Of a DNA stretch of 64,000 nucleotides, positions 34,479 through 47,742 are shown piece after piece (the first letter of the stretch is position 1; every line of letters begins with the position of its first letter). This DNA is from Membranipora membranacea (lineage: Eukaryota > Bryozoa > Gymnolaemata > Cheilostomatida > Membraniporidae). The position numbers and the translations under genes were made by a program. The notes below the pieces were generated by a model that saw only the letters and a list, made by a program, of their open reading frames with translations, made no database searches and was not told the origin of the DNA. The stretch spans positions 498,001-562,000 of the forward strand of contig OU612072.1 of NCBI GenBank assembly GCA_914767715.1, read 5' to 3'.

Positions 34479-37400
34479 GTTATTATATACTCTAGAGTGG
34501 ACAATATGTACAAAAATAGCATCAGTTTTCGTCCTACTCAATGATTGCTAGGTCCCTGACACATCGCAATCTGGTTGTGCATGGCTAGTACCTGTATCAT
34601 ATAACTTATCATTGAGAATATGCATATTGGGCATTGAAATTTAGATTTTTAGAGCGTTTGTAGCCATATATTCAGAAAATTTTTCATTTGACACTATGTG
34701 GATCACTTGCAGGTATTTTCATTTGCAGCCAGTGGAAAATGTTTCTATAAGCCAAAATCTCAACCGCACACACATTGTTGTAATGAAATAGAACTTACCG
34801 GGATATCTCAATTTTCTTTCACTGCCACTTGCCAGCCATATTAGCTGTGTCCTGTCACACGTCACACACTCAGTGGGCATATTGACTATATACGTCAACT
34901 TCAAATATTTCAATCATTACTGAACTTTCATGAAGTACTTAAAAAATGTTGTAAATGATGTTGAAGTAACCGTCTAATCTACTTTACATTAACAGATAAA
35001 CAACTATCAGTGAAAATTGCATCACAACCACCCCCCCCCACCCCTGAATTAAATGATCTCCTATTTTGTGTATGGTGAGAAATCTGAAATATATGTAAAC
35101 TTGGTCACCTGGATCGTTAGTCAATCAGCTAACTATTCATTTATCTTTTTCTGCAACAAACTCCAAATCTGACAAAAAATCTCCAAGTTCGTGTTTTTCT
35201 GTTTGGGCAGAACTACACTTCGACATGGTAACTCACAGAGATCTGTTTTTTTTTGGAGTATCAGTTCATCACATTATCTAAATGAGCTTATGAGGGCAGG
35301 TTTGAAATATTTTTTTAACATTTTTAAAATTGCGATTTACTTTTTCATTACTGTGTTTATTTCATCCATCAGTGCAGTGGCAATGTTGCGCAAGGCGGTG
35401 CAAAGAGTCTATATATTTGTAGTTTCTATGCCATTGTGTACAGTTTCAAACAAATTCTAATTGCCTTTTATCAAAGGAGTGGAGCAATTTACAAATGACA
35501 ATGGAGATGCTATACTGAACTTAAACAAAAGCATATTTCTGTTGGTTGATATAAGTTTTCAGTATAGATCGTGGTGACTCATCAGTCACCCATCAAATTC
35601 TATCAGAATGACTATAGACCTCAAAATAATTAATATTATTAATATTCCGAAACATGGTTTGGATTTGGCTTTTTCAGTGGATAATGTTCAATGATAGCAT
35701 TTTCAAACTACACCCAAATGTTTGAGCTTAAATTTTACTCGAATGTCATCCCAATATTTTTATTAATGAAACACACTAATGTAACTATGCTGGATGCGTA
35801 TAGGATTATGATAACTGTGTGTCTGGAGGGCTCACCCTTAATAACACACATGATATTCTATGTGAAATATTCTGCTGCATTTTCAGTGAGCTGGTTTCTG
35901 CATGTTCGACCTTGGTGTTTCTATCACCAATAAGGAATTGCAGTCCTGAAATAACCATTGACAGCATTCTTGTTACGGTTGAATCTATACATTTGTTTAA
36001 AAATCGTGCCCTGGGACTGCATCTATACTGCAACAAGTTATAATGTTGTTACTTTTGAGGATTCGGTTAGCCAAACAGGTGGGCTGCCTCAATAAACAAC
36101 AAATCTGAGATGGCCTCCAAACAAAATTGGATGCAATTCTTCACGCAGTGCACTGAAACTATCCAAGTACAATTGAGACCTCTGCTGGATGAAGATATCA
36201 GTTAGAGCAATTACAGACATTGTTTTCTCACAGTAAATTTTCTAATCCCTCAAGAAAATCTTATTTGTAAACAACCAGTTGTATTGCAGTCTCTGTATTT
36301 CATTACAGGGAAAGAATTTGTTACTGTTATGCCTTGTTTATCTTTTCCAAAGGATTTAAAGGCAATGTAATTTTAGAATATCAAAACCTGAGGATTACCT
36401 TTGTGTCTCAAGACTTGTTGCTTCTTATGATAGTTATGTATTATAGCATTATTACATCAGATTAAAATTGAAGGTTGAATTAAATCAGATGTCTTGTCGC
36501 AAGCAACATCCTGGAGCATAGGCGGCAAAATTTGTTGCCTTAGTGGCCAGGCCGCAATATCTGCGCCAGGTTGCTCTCTGTTTGCAGGCAGGTCGGAGCA
36601 CACCTGGGTTCCAACCATAGCCCAGTGCTAGATAATTTGTAATCCCGCTCAGTCCAAATATATTTTCCAACCAGCATTCCAAGCCCGAAACCCCAGTTCT
36701 GATACAAAAAATTTAGCCCATATTGAGTGCCCCGTTTTTTTATACCAATTTTATTGCATCTAAAATATCATATCATAATATGTTGAATCAATAGGCTTTA
36801 GTGGCTGGCTACTCATATATTTACATTTTTGCAATCGACATGACACCTTGTCGACATTCAATTATCCACACTCTCTTTACTCGACAAAAACATGGTCCAT
36901 GCTTCTAAAAAGTTATACAGTGTTGCGATCACTTCACGCTTGGTTAGCCGGGTAAACCTTCTTCCAGGAGTTATTGCACAATCAAGTAGAGGGTGCCCTG
37001 GGACTGCATCTATACTGCAACAAGTTATAATGTTATTACTTTTGAGGATTCGGTTAGCCAAACAGGTGGGCTGCCTCAATAAACAACAAATCTGAGATGG
37101 CCTCCAAACAAAATCTGAAGCAATTCTCCATACGGTGCATTGAAACGATCCAAGTACAATTGAGACCTAAGCTGGATGAAGATATCAGTTAGAGCAATTA
37201 CAGACATTGTTTTCTCACAGTAAATTTTCTAATCCCTCAAGAAAATCTTATTTGTAAACAAGCAGTTGTATTGCAGTCTCTGTGTTTCATTACAGGGAAA
37301 GAATTTGTTACTGTTGAGCCTTGTTTATCTTTTCCAAATGATTTAAAGGCAATGTAATATTAGAATATCAAAACCTGAGGATAACCTTTGTGTCACAAGA

Positions 37401-39690
37401 CTGATTAAAATTGAAGGTTGATTTAAATCAGATGTCTTGTCACAAGCCACATCCCGGAGCATAGGCGGCGAAATTCGTTGCCTTAGTGGCCAAGCCACAA
37501 TATCTGCGCCAGGTTGCTCTCTGTTTGCAGGCAGGTCGGAGCACACCTGGGTGCTAACCAAAGCCCAGTAGATGGTGGACCACAGACACATTTGATATGA
37601 GGCCCTTTCGATAAATTTAAGGTTTAATGATTGCACAGACCAAGGGTACATTGTGGCAGCATCATTCAAGGATTGTAATAGTTAATCCTATTGTAAAATC
37701 TGCCGCAATACTGCTTTCCTAGCTATACCCACCGTATCAATTTAGCTAGGATAGTTAGGTGTAATTTAAGCATAAAACTTCATGTCTAATTGTGGAGTAA
37801 GGCTGTACAAAGAGAAATTTTTATGGGAGAGCCCGCATATTCTATTTTTTACTGTAATCAAAAACTTTGAATTCAGTTCATTCTCCAGAACCCTATAATT
37901 GTGGCAAATAGATGAAAGGAGTTTTTGGCATCAAGCTTCCCATAACTTTCCCCTTGACGCAAAGCTCGCGGGTACCTTGACCAAGGAGTAAAAAACTCTT
38001 TCCTTGACTATTGTTAAAAAATTTACTCTGGATCCCTTTACTCTGTGAAGCAGTCTATCCACATGCTTGAAACTAAAATGTTTTACACAGATAGATAGAT
38101 GGGATGATAACTCTATACTGCAAATGAGCCACCAAATTTCAACAATAATAGAAGACAACTTCTTAGCCCAAGATTTGCCCAAATTGACTTTAATGAACTG
38201 AGAAATAAGATTTTCTTGAGGGATTAGAAAATTTACTGTGAGAAAACAATGTCTGTAATTGCTGTAACTGATATCTTCATCCAGCTTAGGTCTCAATTGT
38301 ACTTGGATCGTTTCAATGCACCGCATGGAGAATTGCTTCAGATTTTGTTTGGAGGCCATCTCAGATTTGTTGTTTATTGAGGCACCCCACCTGTTTGGCT
38401 AACCGAATCCTCAAAAGTAACAACATTATAACTTGTTGCAGTATAGATGCAGTCCCAGGGCACGATTTTTAAACAAATGTACAAATTCAACCGTAACATG
38501 AATGCTGTCAATGGTTATTTCAGGACTGCAATTCTTTATTGGTGATAGAAACACCAAGGTCGAACGTACAGAAACAAGCTCACTGAAAATGCAGCAGAAT
38601 ATTTCACATAGAATATCATGTGTGTTATTAAGGGTGAGCCCTCCAGACACACAGTTATCATAATCCTATACGCATCCAGCATAGTTACATTAGTGTGTTT
38701 CATTAATAAAAATATTGGGATGACATTCGAGTAAAATTTAAGCTCAAACATTTGGGTGTAGTTTGAAAATGCTATCATTAAACATTATCCACTGAAAAAG
38801 CCAAATCCAAACCATGTTTCGGAATATTAATAATATGAATTATTTTGAGGTCTATAGTCATTCTGATAGAATTTGATGGGTGACTGATGAGTCACCACGA
38901 TCTATACTGAAAACTTATAGCAACCAACAGAAATATTCTTTTGTTTAAGTTCAGTATAGCATCTCCATTGTCATTTGTAAATTGCTCCACTCCTTTGATA
39001 AAAGGCAATTAGAATTTGTTTGAAACTGTACACAATAGCATAGAAACTACAAATATATAGGCTCTTTGCACTGCCTTGCGCAACATTGCCACTGCACTGA
39101 TGGATGAAATAAACACCGTAATGAAAAAGTAAATCGCAATTTTAAATATGTTAAAAAAATATTTCAAACCTGCCCTCATAAGCTCATTTAGATAATGTGA
39201 TGAACTGATACTCCAAAAAAAACCAGATCTCTGTGAGTTACCATGTCGAAGTGTAGTTCTGCCCAAACAGAAAAACACGAACTTGGAGATTTTTTGTCAG
39301 ATTTGGAGTTTGTTGCAGAAAAAGATAAATGAATAGTTAGCTGATTGACTAACGATCCAGGTGACCAAATGTGGCTATTCTCAATTAAAAACTGTAGGAA
39401 GGAGATAGCTTTTGGAAAAGTAAGGAGGAGATAACTGCAACTGAGCATTTTTGATTTTAAATAACTGAGTGATTCATGCACTATCCATGCACAACCAGAT
39501 TCCGTTGCGTCATTGAACTGAAGCGCTCTAGTAATCTAAATTTCCATGCCCAATACGTAAATTCTCAATGGTATGTTATATGATACAGGCACAAGCCATG
39601 CACAACCAAATTGCGTTGTGTCATGGATTTGCCGATAATTAGGTAGGAGGTTTTGAGCACTTTATTGTCCACTCTAGAGTATATAATAAC
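34479..39690. repeat. Large inverted repeat complex (1,166-bp arms)
   Basis: The arms 35101-36266 and 38203-39368 are near-identical reverse complements of the same length. Outer segments 34479-34657 and 39512-39690 also pair but are more diverged, separated from the arms by unmatched sequence. Within the 1.9-kb spacer, 36993-37570 directly repeats 36006-36627, with about 45 bases missing. Proteins conceptually encoded by the arms differ at only two to five residues per ORF of 74-89, consistent with recent or homogenised arms. No transposase recognised. Confidence 0.9.
37931..38359 (-). other. Unrecognised 142-codon open frame at the inner edge of the right arm
   Basis: Starts MASKQNLKQFSMRC. 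The same start is seen at 36112 and 37097 on the plus strand, but there the frame stops at a TAG after LDEDIS, where this copy has TAC. It continues as ENLISQFIKVNLGKSWAKKL. No domain recognised. It may be the remains of a protein encoded by the repeated unit. Confidence 0.25.
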
Positions 39691-40056
39691 TTTATCGCGA
39701 AACCCTAGCATGTCTCTGCTAGATCAGTGATCAGGCAAGGTTACTCACTTACCTATTACCCCCTTTTATGAGAGTGTATGTAATCATGTGCTGCCAAGTT
39801 TGCTACATTCGCTAGTAATTAATTGAGGAAGAATTTGAGTATGCCAACATCATGCTAATCCCCAACTCTAAACACAATTAGTGTTTGGAGTTGTTTTATG
39901 ATAACATGTGTGGGTGCGAATAGACTAGACATCTTATCCCCAACTCTAATAGACATCTAATAGGGGACTTCAAACATCTTATGTGGCAGCTGAGCCCTAT
40001 TTTTGCACACAATAAATACCTACAGTTTTGCCCATCCAGCTTACATCACATCACAT

Positions 40057-40440
40057 CACATCAATAAAAAAACATAAATGTGCAGACTTATTAATGGTTG
40101 TCTTCTCCTATATCTGGGCATTCTCAGACACGGCACTTTTCGGAGACTCGAAGATGATTTATGTAAATTAGGGCTCGCTAGAAATGGTCCTTAGGCTATG
40201 TTATATGTTGTGATATGAGATTGTCTTCTTTTTTCCCTATATTTTCCCATGCTTATTAAATAGTTGTCTTCCAATGACAATAAAATCTGACCGAAACGAT
40301 AACTCCTAATAAAATATAACGAGTCTTATTCATTTTAAACATGCTAGCAGTCTCCGAAAAGTGCCGTGTCTGAGAATGTTCAGACACAGGAGAAGACAAC
40401 CATTAATAAGTCTGCAAATTTATGTTAATTTTTTGATGTG
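40057..40440. mobile_element. 384-bp MITE with about 90-bp TIRs
   Basis: The left end 40057-40148 (CACATCAATAAAAAAACATA ... CACTTTTCGGAGACT) and the right end 40349-40440 are imperfect reverse complements, with long identical blocks such as GCAGACTTATTAATGGTTGT and AGACACGGCACTTTTC. The centre has no coding capacity. The target duplication is unclear because a CATCA repeat flanks the left end. Confidence 0.8.
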
Positions 40441-40449
40441 ACAACATAC

Positions 40450-41715
40450 ATGTATGTTTTAAGGTATGAGGAGTCTGAAAAACAGGGTTAGAACTCTGTG
40501 AGACGAGGCAAAATTGCTGTAAACAGGTGCTAAAGTTAAAAAAGTAATAAATTGCAAAAAACGGAGTTTCCTAGCTTCCCACCCACCCCCTTAACGACCG
40601 CCTACGGCCGCGATCGCCATCCCGAACGCTTTTAAGTGCTGGCTGTGAACAGAACTAGATTCATACCTGGTCTTCTCTTTGTGAGTAGTATGAACAACAG
40701 CAGTTGATCCTATGACATAGAAAACTTCCAACAGCCAGCGCAAGGATTTTGGCTTTTTGTGGCGATTATTTTGAAAATCGCTAGATGCAGCTGGTCTGAC
40801 CTCAGTGATTCTATCATGCTTGGTTTGTTTTGAAGCACTTTGAATGGACAATCACTCCTGAAAATTGCTAGATGCAGCTGGTCTCAACTATTTTACTGTA
40901 ATATGATTGGTTTGTTTTGAAGCACTATGATTATATATCTAAATATCTATGGTTTAAATTTGTTCTAATAGAAATTTCAATGGTTCAAAGGTTAATATGT
41001 AAAAGGGCAGTCATACCTGAGTAAATCATTTAAGCCTAAGTGCCTGGGCAAAATGTTTAAAATCTGTCTCAAAAGAAATATAAATGATTCAAATCTATTT
41101 CTACGGTTCAAAGGCTAATAACCAAAAGGTAGAAATACCTTCTGTTTAATTCTGAACTCGTAGGAGCCACACCCCAAACAAATATTCTAAAGCCAATAGG
41201 CCACTTGTGATTTTCATTTGAACTTGAATTTGAACTTTTGAGCCAAGAACTGCAAAATTTCCAATTTTAAGGTAATGCTTGCTATCGACAGTCAATACAC
41301 CTTATAAATTGCCTAGGCTGAAATTCAAAGGGCTGCTCTGACCAAGGAGCAACAGCTCTGACCATAGTCTATTAATTACTAAGATATCTAGGAATTTTAA
41401 TGATACTGAGTGGTCACCTTTGGTTGTGTCTATAAAGGAAGTTCCTGCAAAGTGCATTGCACTAGGATGACGAGTGGATGACGATGTGTGAGAACAAACT
41501 TTTGTGCATTTACACAAACAGCTTTGATGCTGATTTTTACATGAAACATTAGCTGGGGAATCAACTTGCAACAATAAACCAACACCTATCAGAACAATAA
41601 TATTATCTGTTAGCTAAGAGGGATAGATAGGGGGTCATTATGCCCGTTATGGGATTAGGAAACGGCCTTTCCAAAACAACGGAAGAACAGTGCTTAAAAG
41701 AATAAAATTTGATTG
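40450..41715. other. Gene-free stretch
   Basis: No supported gene. The sequence AAAATTGCTAGATGCAGCTGGTCT appears in similar form twice (about 40776-40800 and 40860-40885), a short local duplication. The minus-strand frame 41302-41574 is unsupported. Confidence 0.4.
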
Positions 41716-41720
41716 CCCGT

Positions 41721-44459
41721 CTAACTAATTAAGAGATACACATGAAGAGAAGAGAGGTTCACTCGCTCAGCTGGCAGTGCTGACATCTTCTGGCTCGCAG
41801 GATGTCTCCTCAACTTACTGCAAGTGAGGCAGGGATGAATGAGGGATGAAACGGCCGAATTGAGATTGACCACCCAGTTTCTAGAGGAGCGCACGGCTGA
41901 CATAGTTATCCCTCTCCCCTGGCGGGCAGTCTTCTCATGATAGTGTCTGATGATGAGTTCAGAAATGTGACATTTCTTTGGGATAACCACGGGATGTTTC
42001 TCAAGCTCAGGAATAATTGCTTCCTTTAACCTCCCTCCGAATCTGAGGAGCCCAGATCCATCAAGAAATGGATCTTAACGGAATAAACAAGAATTTGAAG
42101 GTAATGCTTTCCCTTGCTTTAGAGCTCTAACTTCATCTGAGTAGTACGCAGACTGGACTTGCTGTATGAGGAAATCCTCTCCAGCCTGTAATTATTACAG
42201 ACTGAGCTGCGGTATTTCTGGAACTTCTTAGAGTCCTCAATGTGGTTTACGACACTAGCTACCTTGATAGCGAGAGACCAGGAGGTCACTCTCTCGATGA
42301 AACTGAATAGAGGCGACTGTTGGGTGGTGACTGTATGACAGATCACCTTCTCTGGGCTAACTTCAGGGTTACCGTCAGGGATGCAGGCAACTCTATTCTT
42401 GACATATGCCTTCAGTTTCTTTTTGGTATTTTGCAGGTATGCCAGAACAATATGGCTATCCAACCAAAAATACTGAGCATTGATAGGAATAGAGAGTTCC
42501 TGACAGAGCTGAACAGAAACCTTGGCACCTAGAACAGCAGCTTGAAGTTCAAGCCTTGGAATTGTGCACCCCTTCGATGGCACGACGTGTGCCTTGCCAA
42601 ACAACAGACTACTGGACTCTATGCTGCTGTCATTGATCAACCCCAGGTATACACAGACACTGTATCCTTTCTCGCTGACGTCGCCATAGGTATGAACTTC
42701 CGCGTGTTTGATATGCAACCCAAATCCTGCGGGTTTCAAACATCGAGGGATCTTGATGTTTGAAATACCTTCCAGGTCCGTCAGCCAAGAGCGCCAGTCT
42801 TGAGCGATGTCATCAGCCACTGGAGTATCCCAGTCCAAACCATGACAAGCCCTTCGAAGTATGCGTTTCCCAGAGAAAATCACAGGAGCTATGAGACCAA
42901 GAGGATCAAACTGCGATTCTATAACCTGTAACATCTTCCTCCGTGTGACTTTACCACTAGAACTGCCAGAGTTTTTACAAGTGAATGAAAATTCATCAGT
43001 TGAGGGCATCCACTCCATCCCCAGAGCTCTCTCGGTCACCGAACCTCCCCCCTCAAACAACTGCAGATCGAGTCCCAAGTCCCAAGTCCCAAGCTCCATT
43101 TCCCATGAGCTTGTGAACCTTGAGACCAGCGGCAGCACAGATTTTGGTAGTGTCAGGTAATACTTTGACAGCTTCTCCATATCTTTACCATAATTTGCAG
43201 CAATCCTTAGGATACCAAACTTTGAAAATCCAGGGCTTGATGTGGCTCCAAAGATGTGTTTCACCATCCTGTATTCTTTGATATAATGAGTAGCATCATA
43301 CCAAAGGAACCTGAGAAAGTCTCGATGCTCTGTGTGAACTTTAAATCGATAAAACATCTTCTCGATATCACAGGCGATGGCTACATCTCTCTCTCTGAAC
43401 CTAGTCAAAACCCCAATCAATGTGTTGTTGAGATCAGGTCCACTCAATAGAGTCTGGTTGAGATATATGTCTTTGAATTCATAGCTTGCATCAAAGACGA
43501 TCCTTACTTTGTTCGGCTTCTTCGGATTTATGACACTATGGTATGGTAAATACCACTTGTTGTTAGCATTGAGCTGGTCCTAAGGTACCTCAGCGTCACC
43601 ACTCTCAATGAGGTTGGACATGAACTGATCATATTTGCTGTAGATCTGAGTGTCACTGAACTTCTTGTTAAGTGACTTAAGTCGCGAATGGACTTGAACC
43701 AGTAAATCGCTAGGGATTGACTGGCAACCATGAGGCAGTCTAAGAGAAACTTTCTCTGACTGATTAAATCCTCTCACTCTCAAACCTGAAAAGAATTTGC
43801 ACTCCACAGGTTTCATTCACTGATGTCATAGTTGTGAGACCTATTGTCGTAGATGAGAATGGTCTAGACAGCTTCCCTGCCAGGTCATCTGTTACAAATT
43901 TGAACACGGACTGTGAGTCGAGCATGGCATACGTCAGAACCTCATGTTCAGGATTCTGCTTATGCGAAACATAGACTGGCACTATCATGGAAGTACTATT
44001 GGATACATGACAACTCAATACATCATTTGAGTCAGCATGATTATCTGCAATGGCATGGCATTCCAAAAGACCACATAACGGACCGGGTTTGGACTTACTT
44101 TATGATCATTTGTATTGACCAGCAAGGGCTCCATGCAACCGGGTATTATGATCACTCCTTTGATTACAACTCTTGCAGAATAGCGATTTGAATGAGCAGG
44201 GCTTACCGTCGTGTGAGTTTAAGCACTACACCAACAGTTTGTTATTCAGCACAAACGCATGTCTATATTTGCATGATAACTTACTGAAATCAGAGCACTT
44301 ATACAGTCTATGACCCTTTTGACAATACAGGCAGACAACAGTCTCCTTCGATAGTTCCTTCTTGTCTTTACTGTTTAAAAAGATACAGCTTGGTGTCCGA
44401 AACAGAACTTCCCCAGGTTTGTTCTCTGCTTGGGTAAAATGAAGCTCCAGAGGGGTCAT
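41721..44459 (-). pseudogene. BEL/Pao LTR-retrotransposon remnant
   Basis: Minus-strand order: a Gag-end zinc knuckle (44459-44226; CLYCQKGHRLYKC), an aspartic protease segment (44066-43764; YAMLDSQS), linker frames, RT from about 43570 ([28 protein letters not shown]), RNase H-like ([12 protein letters not shown] ... [11 protein letters not shown] ... [12 protein letters not shown]), and the integrase zinc domain (41990-41721; LIIRHYHEKTARQGRGITM). The RT palm tip and much of the region between residues 90 and 120 of the large frame are missing, and the integrase core is absent. No LTRs found. Strand, order and motifs make the BEL/Pao assignment firm. Confidence 0.85.
42119..43447 (-). pseudogene. 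pol: BEL/Pao RT/RNase H frame (442 codons, internally deleted)
   Basis: The longest open frame of the remnant. It stays open upstream of its first ATG to about 43565 ([17 protein letters not shown]). It contains the fingers and part of the palm, then jumps to a [13 protein letters not shown] segment, losing the catalytic palm tip, before the thumb ([23 protein letters not shown]) and RNase H. It cannot encode an active polymerase. Confidence 0.8.
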
Positions 44460-44819
44460 TTTCTAATTTCATAGGTGGATTGTTCAGATGAATCTTCCGA
44501 AGGCATTTTGTTTAAAGTCAAAATTTGTAAAATTCATTTATTGATTTGGATGCTAGTTTATCGCCGCTTAGTTTGAGGGTATACGGACTTGACCATTTAG
44601 ATCTTCAATATCATCGGCATGCTGATAGGTGTTTGAAGGTTATTGCCAGATGGAAAATGATGACGCTTTCAATGAACGCCTCAAAGGCTAGCTTGATGGT
44701 CTAAGGGCTTACAACTAGATTTGATAAAAAACGTTTGTTAACTTTACCTGTTACTAGATTAGTACTCTCTGTGAATTTAAGTTTGAGATGACTATGGTGG
44801 TATTTATATTTCTTGACTC

Positions 44820-45345
44820 GTTCAATGCTAATCTCTTTGAGGATGAGTGGGTCTGGGTTGATGCCGTTGATTTGTGAAGAGCAGTTCTATGGTTTTGCTA
44901 GAGTTGATAATAAGATATTTGTTATCACACCAGGAGGCGATGTTGTTGACTTCGACATGCATGTTTGAGTGTTCCCCTCTATTTATATGTTCTAGGATGA
45001 TGGTATCATCAGCGTATTTCAGTATGGAGAAGTTGGTTTGAGATGCATTCATTGTATCAACATACAGAGTAAACATGATTGGAGAGAGCATGCAGCCCTG
45101 TGGCGTGCCAGTTGATGTTTCTGCTGATGTTGATACATCACCGTTTTTATCTTACAGCTTCTCGATAATGAGCGTGCTGTTGATGGTATCAAATGCACTA
45201 CTGAAATCAATGAAGACTGCTTGCCTGTATTTCTGAGCATTCAGGTCAAGATGCTGTGATAATTTATCAATGGGCATCATCAGGGCTATGCTAGTACCTC
45301 TTTTGCATTTTTAGGCAAACTGGTTCTCATCTGCTATTTTTTTCT
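44820..45345 (-). pseudogene. LINE reverse-transcriptase fragment
   Basis: Minus-strand pieces in two frames: KRGTSIALMM and AVFIDFSSAFDTIN upstream, then TGTPQGCMLSPIMFTLYVD and LKYADDTIILEH with the YADD catalytic motif intact. A stop after IIEKL and a deletion separate the two parts. A 5'- and 3'-truncated non-LTR element. Confidence 0.8.
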
Positions 45346-45349
45346 GAGA

Positions 45350-47535
45350 TGTGAGGTAATATCAGCCGTTCGACACCATAATTTAATAACAAACCTAGAC
45401 AGGACACTATATGGTACATGAGGCACTAAGGCATTTAATTTTGGACGACGTAACAACATTGGAACGTGTAGAAGCAATGAGGCTGTCGTTGATTTACTGT
45501 CAAAAATCCAGGGTTTTTTGTGGATAAATGGATATTTTGTGATTGGATTTTGAGTTTGAATATTACAATTGATTTAGCAGCATGTCCTGAATAGTTTGAT
45601 ATTAATTTTAAGCAGAAAAGATGTTTTAAAGAAGAAATAGCATAAACAATTCCTAAACATTGCTGTAATAGTAATAGTGCACAGGTTAAATATAACAGGA
45701 ACAGTAAACTGCTCTGTGTGGTTCTATTTTAGCTGAGATTGAACAGCATTTGAGATTCATTTAGCACCTCATGGATAAAATGTTTTAAATGATTTCTCAC
45801 TGATTAATCCATCGCTTTCCCTATGCATAAGGTGTAATCTGCGGACAGCTGGTGTTAAAATATATAATGACGGGCTATGTGAACCAAATTCTCGAATAGC
45901 CTGATAATCATTTGCTTACTGTCAGTGTTGCATTCATCTAAATGCACCATTACTGTGACCAAGTTCATTGAGTTATCACACACATTGCCACAATGTCGCC
46001 GACATTTGAACTGCATGTCAGCTCTGCCTGAAACCTATGTTGAGAAATAATTCAAAACGACAGTTTGATTTATAATTTTATTATGTTTTCCGACTAACCA
46101 TTCAATACCAGACCAGCACACAATTTATGTATTACATATTTATTCTGGTGAATTTTAAGTCCAGGGACTTTTGTCCAGAAAACAAAGATAAAAAGAATTT
46201 CTTATAAAAGAGAAGTGCAAATTGAGTAAGTTATTAAAGTGTGTGTGAAACAATAGGAACACACAAAGGTATAAAAATACAAGAAATACAGGTAAATGAG
46301 ATTATCACAATTAAGAAATTTACTATTTTATGGCGAAAAATAAAATGTAAAAGATAAAAATGCAAGTACTAAAAATTTACTATCTTATGGAGATAATGAA
46401 GAATAAAAATGCAAGTATTAAGAAGTAGGTGGCAATGAATTAGCTCACAGTGTCCTTTGGCTGCATTCATATCTATACGGCTTCCATGCTCTTCTTCTTT
46501 GTCATGTGACATTTGAACGCTAGTATAATGAAGATAAACATGATCGAACTTGATTTTGACACATTTACTAAGACCCTAGTCTTGATGTAAAATAATTTAA
46601 TAACTGGTGACTTCTGAGAAATTTTTGAGAGTCAAATGACACAAAAACAGAAGATTCATTTTTCCCTGCTGTTGCCCTTTATTCAATGATAAAATAACAA
46701 AAAAAATTGTAATTGGAGCTTTTTCTACAAACTTCATAGAATTCTAAAACTGATGATTTTATTCCGATGTCAAGGCTACCCTCTTTGATGTTATATAGAA
46801 GTAGAAGTACAGGATAAATTCATTCTAAAAAAGTAATGCCCTATCATAATAATAACCAATCATTAATATTGTCAGCTTATTTTATCGAGATGCTGCTGTG
46901 TTTAGTTATCGAAATGTTGTAGTTTCTAATGAATTTGAATTCAGAAGTTTGTTGAGTCATTAAAACCGTCAACTGATGTCCTAAAAGAGTCCCCTGACAG
47001 TAAGGGATATGGGATGGATACTAAAGCATCATATAAATCAATCCTGTCTAATCTGGTCTGAATTGTGTAGCCATGAGGTTGGCGAATGACTATTGTTACA
47101 GGAGACAATGACTGTTATAGAGGTGGCCAAAGAGTCATACTACCATCTACACAACTGACATTGTCACTTAAACGTCAAGAGTCCTTGTTAGCCATTTGTT
47201 AACTAATTACAAAAGAAATAGTCTTTATAATTTTAAGCTGTCGTTACTAATGTGAAAATATAAAATCTAGAGCCACCACATGCTTAATCTGATTTTTGAT
47301 CATCATGGTAATTTAACAGTCAAAGTAAAAAAAATGTAAACAGTGTAACATGAACACCCCAATGGGTTACAACTATCGATATTGGTTTCTACACAAAATA
47401 TTCCATATTTCCATGCAAACAATATAAAAACAGGCAATTCATATTTTTGGTACGGACTGGTAGGGAATATCAAGAATAATCCATAAACCTTGCGATATAA
47501 AAGTTGAGTGACTCAGATAAGTGGTTGATTTTGGT
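45350..47535. other. Gene-free stretch, 3' flank of IgSF copy B
   Basis: About 2.2 kb of AT-rich sequence with no supported gene. It should include the 3' untranslated region of copy B. A minus-strand AATAAA is present at 46139-46144, but I cannot show it is used. Confidence 0.4.
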
Positions 47536-47538
47536 AGT

Positions 47539-47742
47539 TCATTCTCTCCAGTTACCAACATGTGCATAGTCATCCTGCTGTTTCTGTATGTTTATCCTCT
47601 CGTACACATTATCAGGTTTTCTGGTGACCTCAGGTAGATTCTAGTATGTCTGTCTATTAAAGGTTATGATATCCCCATTCACATAATCTGGTGGTGTGGG
47701 TGAGTTTGGTACAGCAGCAAAAGCCGTCAGCGGTGTGGTTCT
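47539..47742 (-). pseudogene. Tyrosine-rich cytoplasmic tail exon of IgSF copy B
   Basis: After AATTTTCAG the phase-0 frame reads TPLTAFAAVPNSPTPPDYVNG, continues to RQTY, meets TAG, then stays open for NLPEV ... NVYERINIQKQQDDYAHV to a TGA at 47541-47539. The four tyrosine contexts are those bound by SH2 proteins in immune-type receptors. The TAG would be CAG (Gln) with one transition. The exon 49857-49804 (NKYQPDREWQYQQNE, 54 bases, phase 0) joins it directly. Confidence 0.65.

Noticed and set aside
12942-35040. Poly-C or poly-G tracts near 12950, 13540, 16105, 18590 and 35030 as regulatory elements
   Set aside because: They are simple homopolymers with no consistent neighbours. Only the one tied to the nested hairpins at 16.1 kb is reported.
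35191-36043. ORFs of 74-89 codons in the inverted-repeat arms, conserved between arms
   Set aside because: Conservation reflects whole-arm nucleotide identity. No domain is recognisable and frames overlap on both strands.
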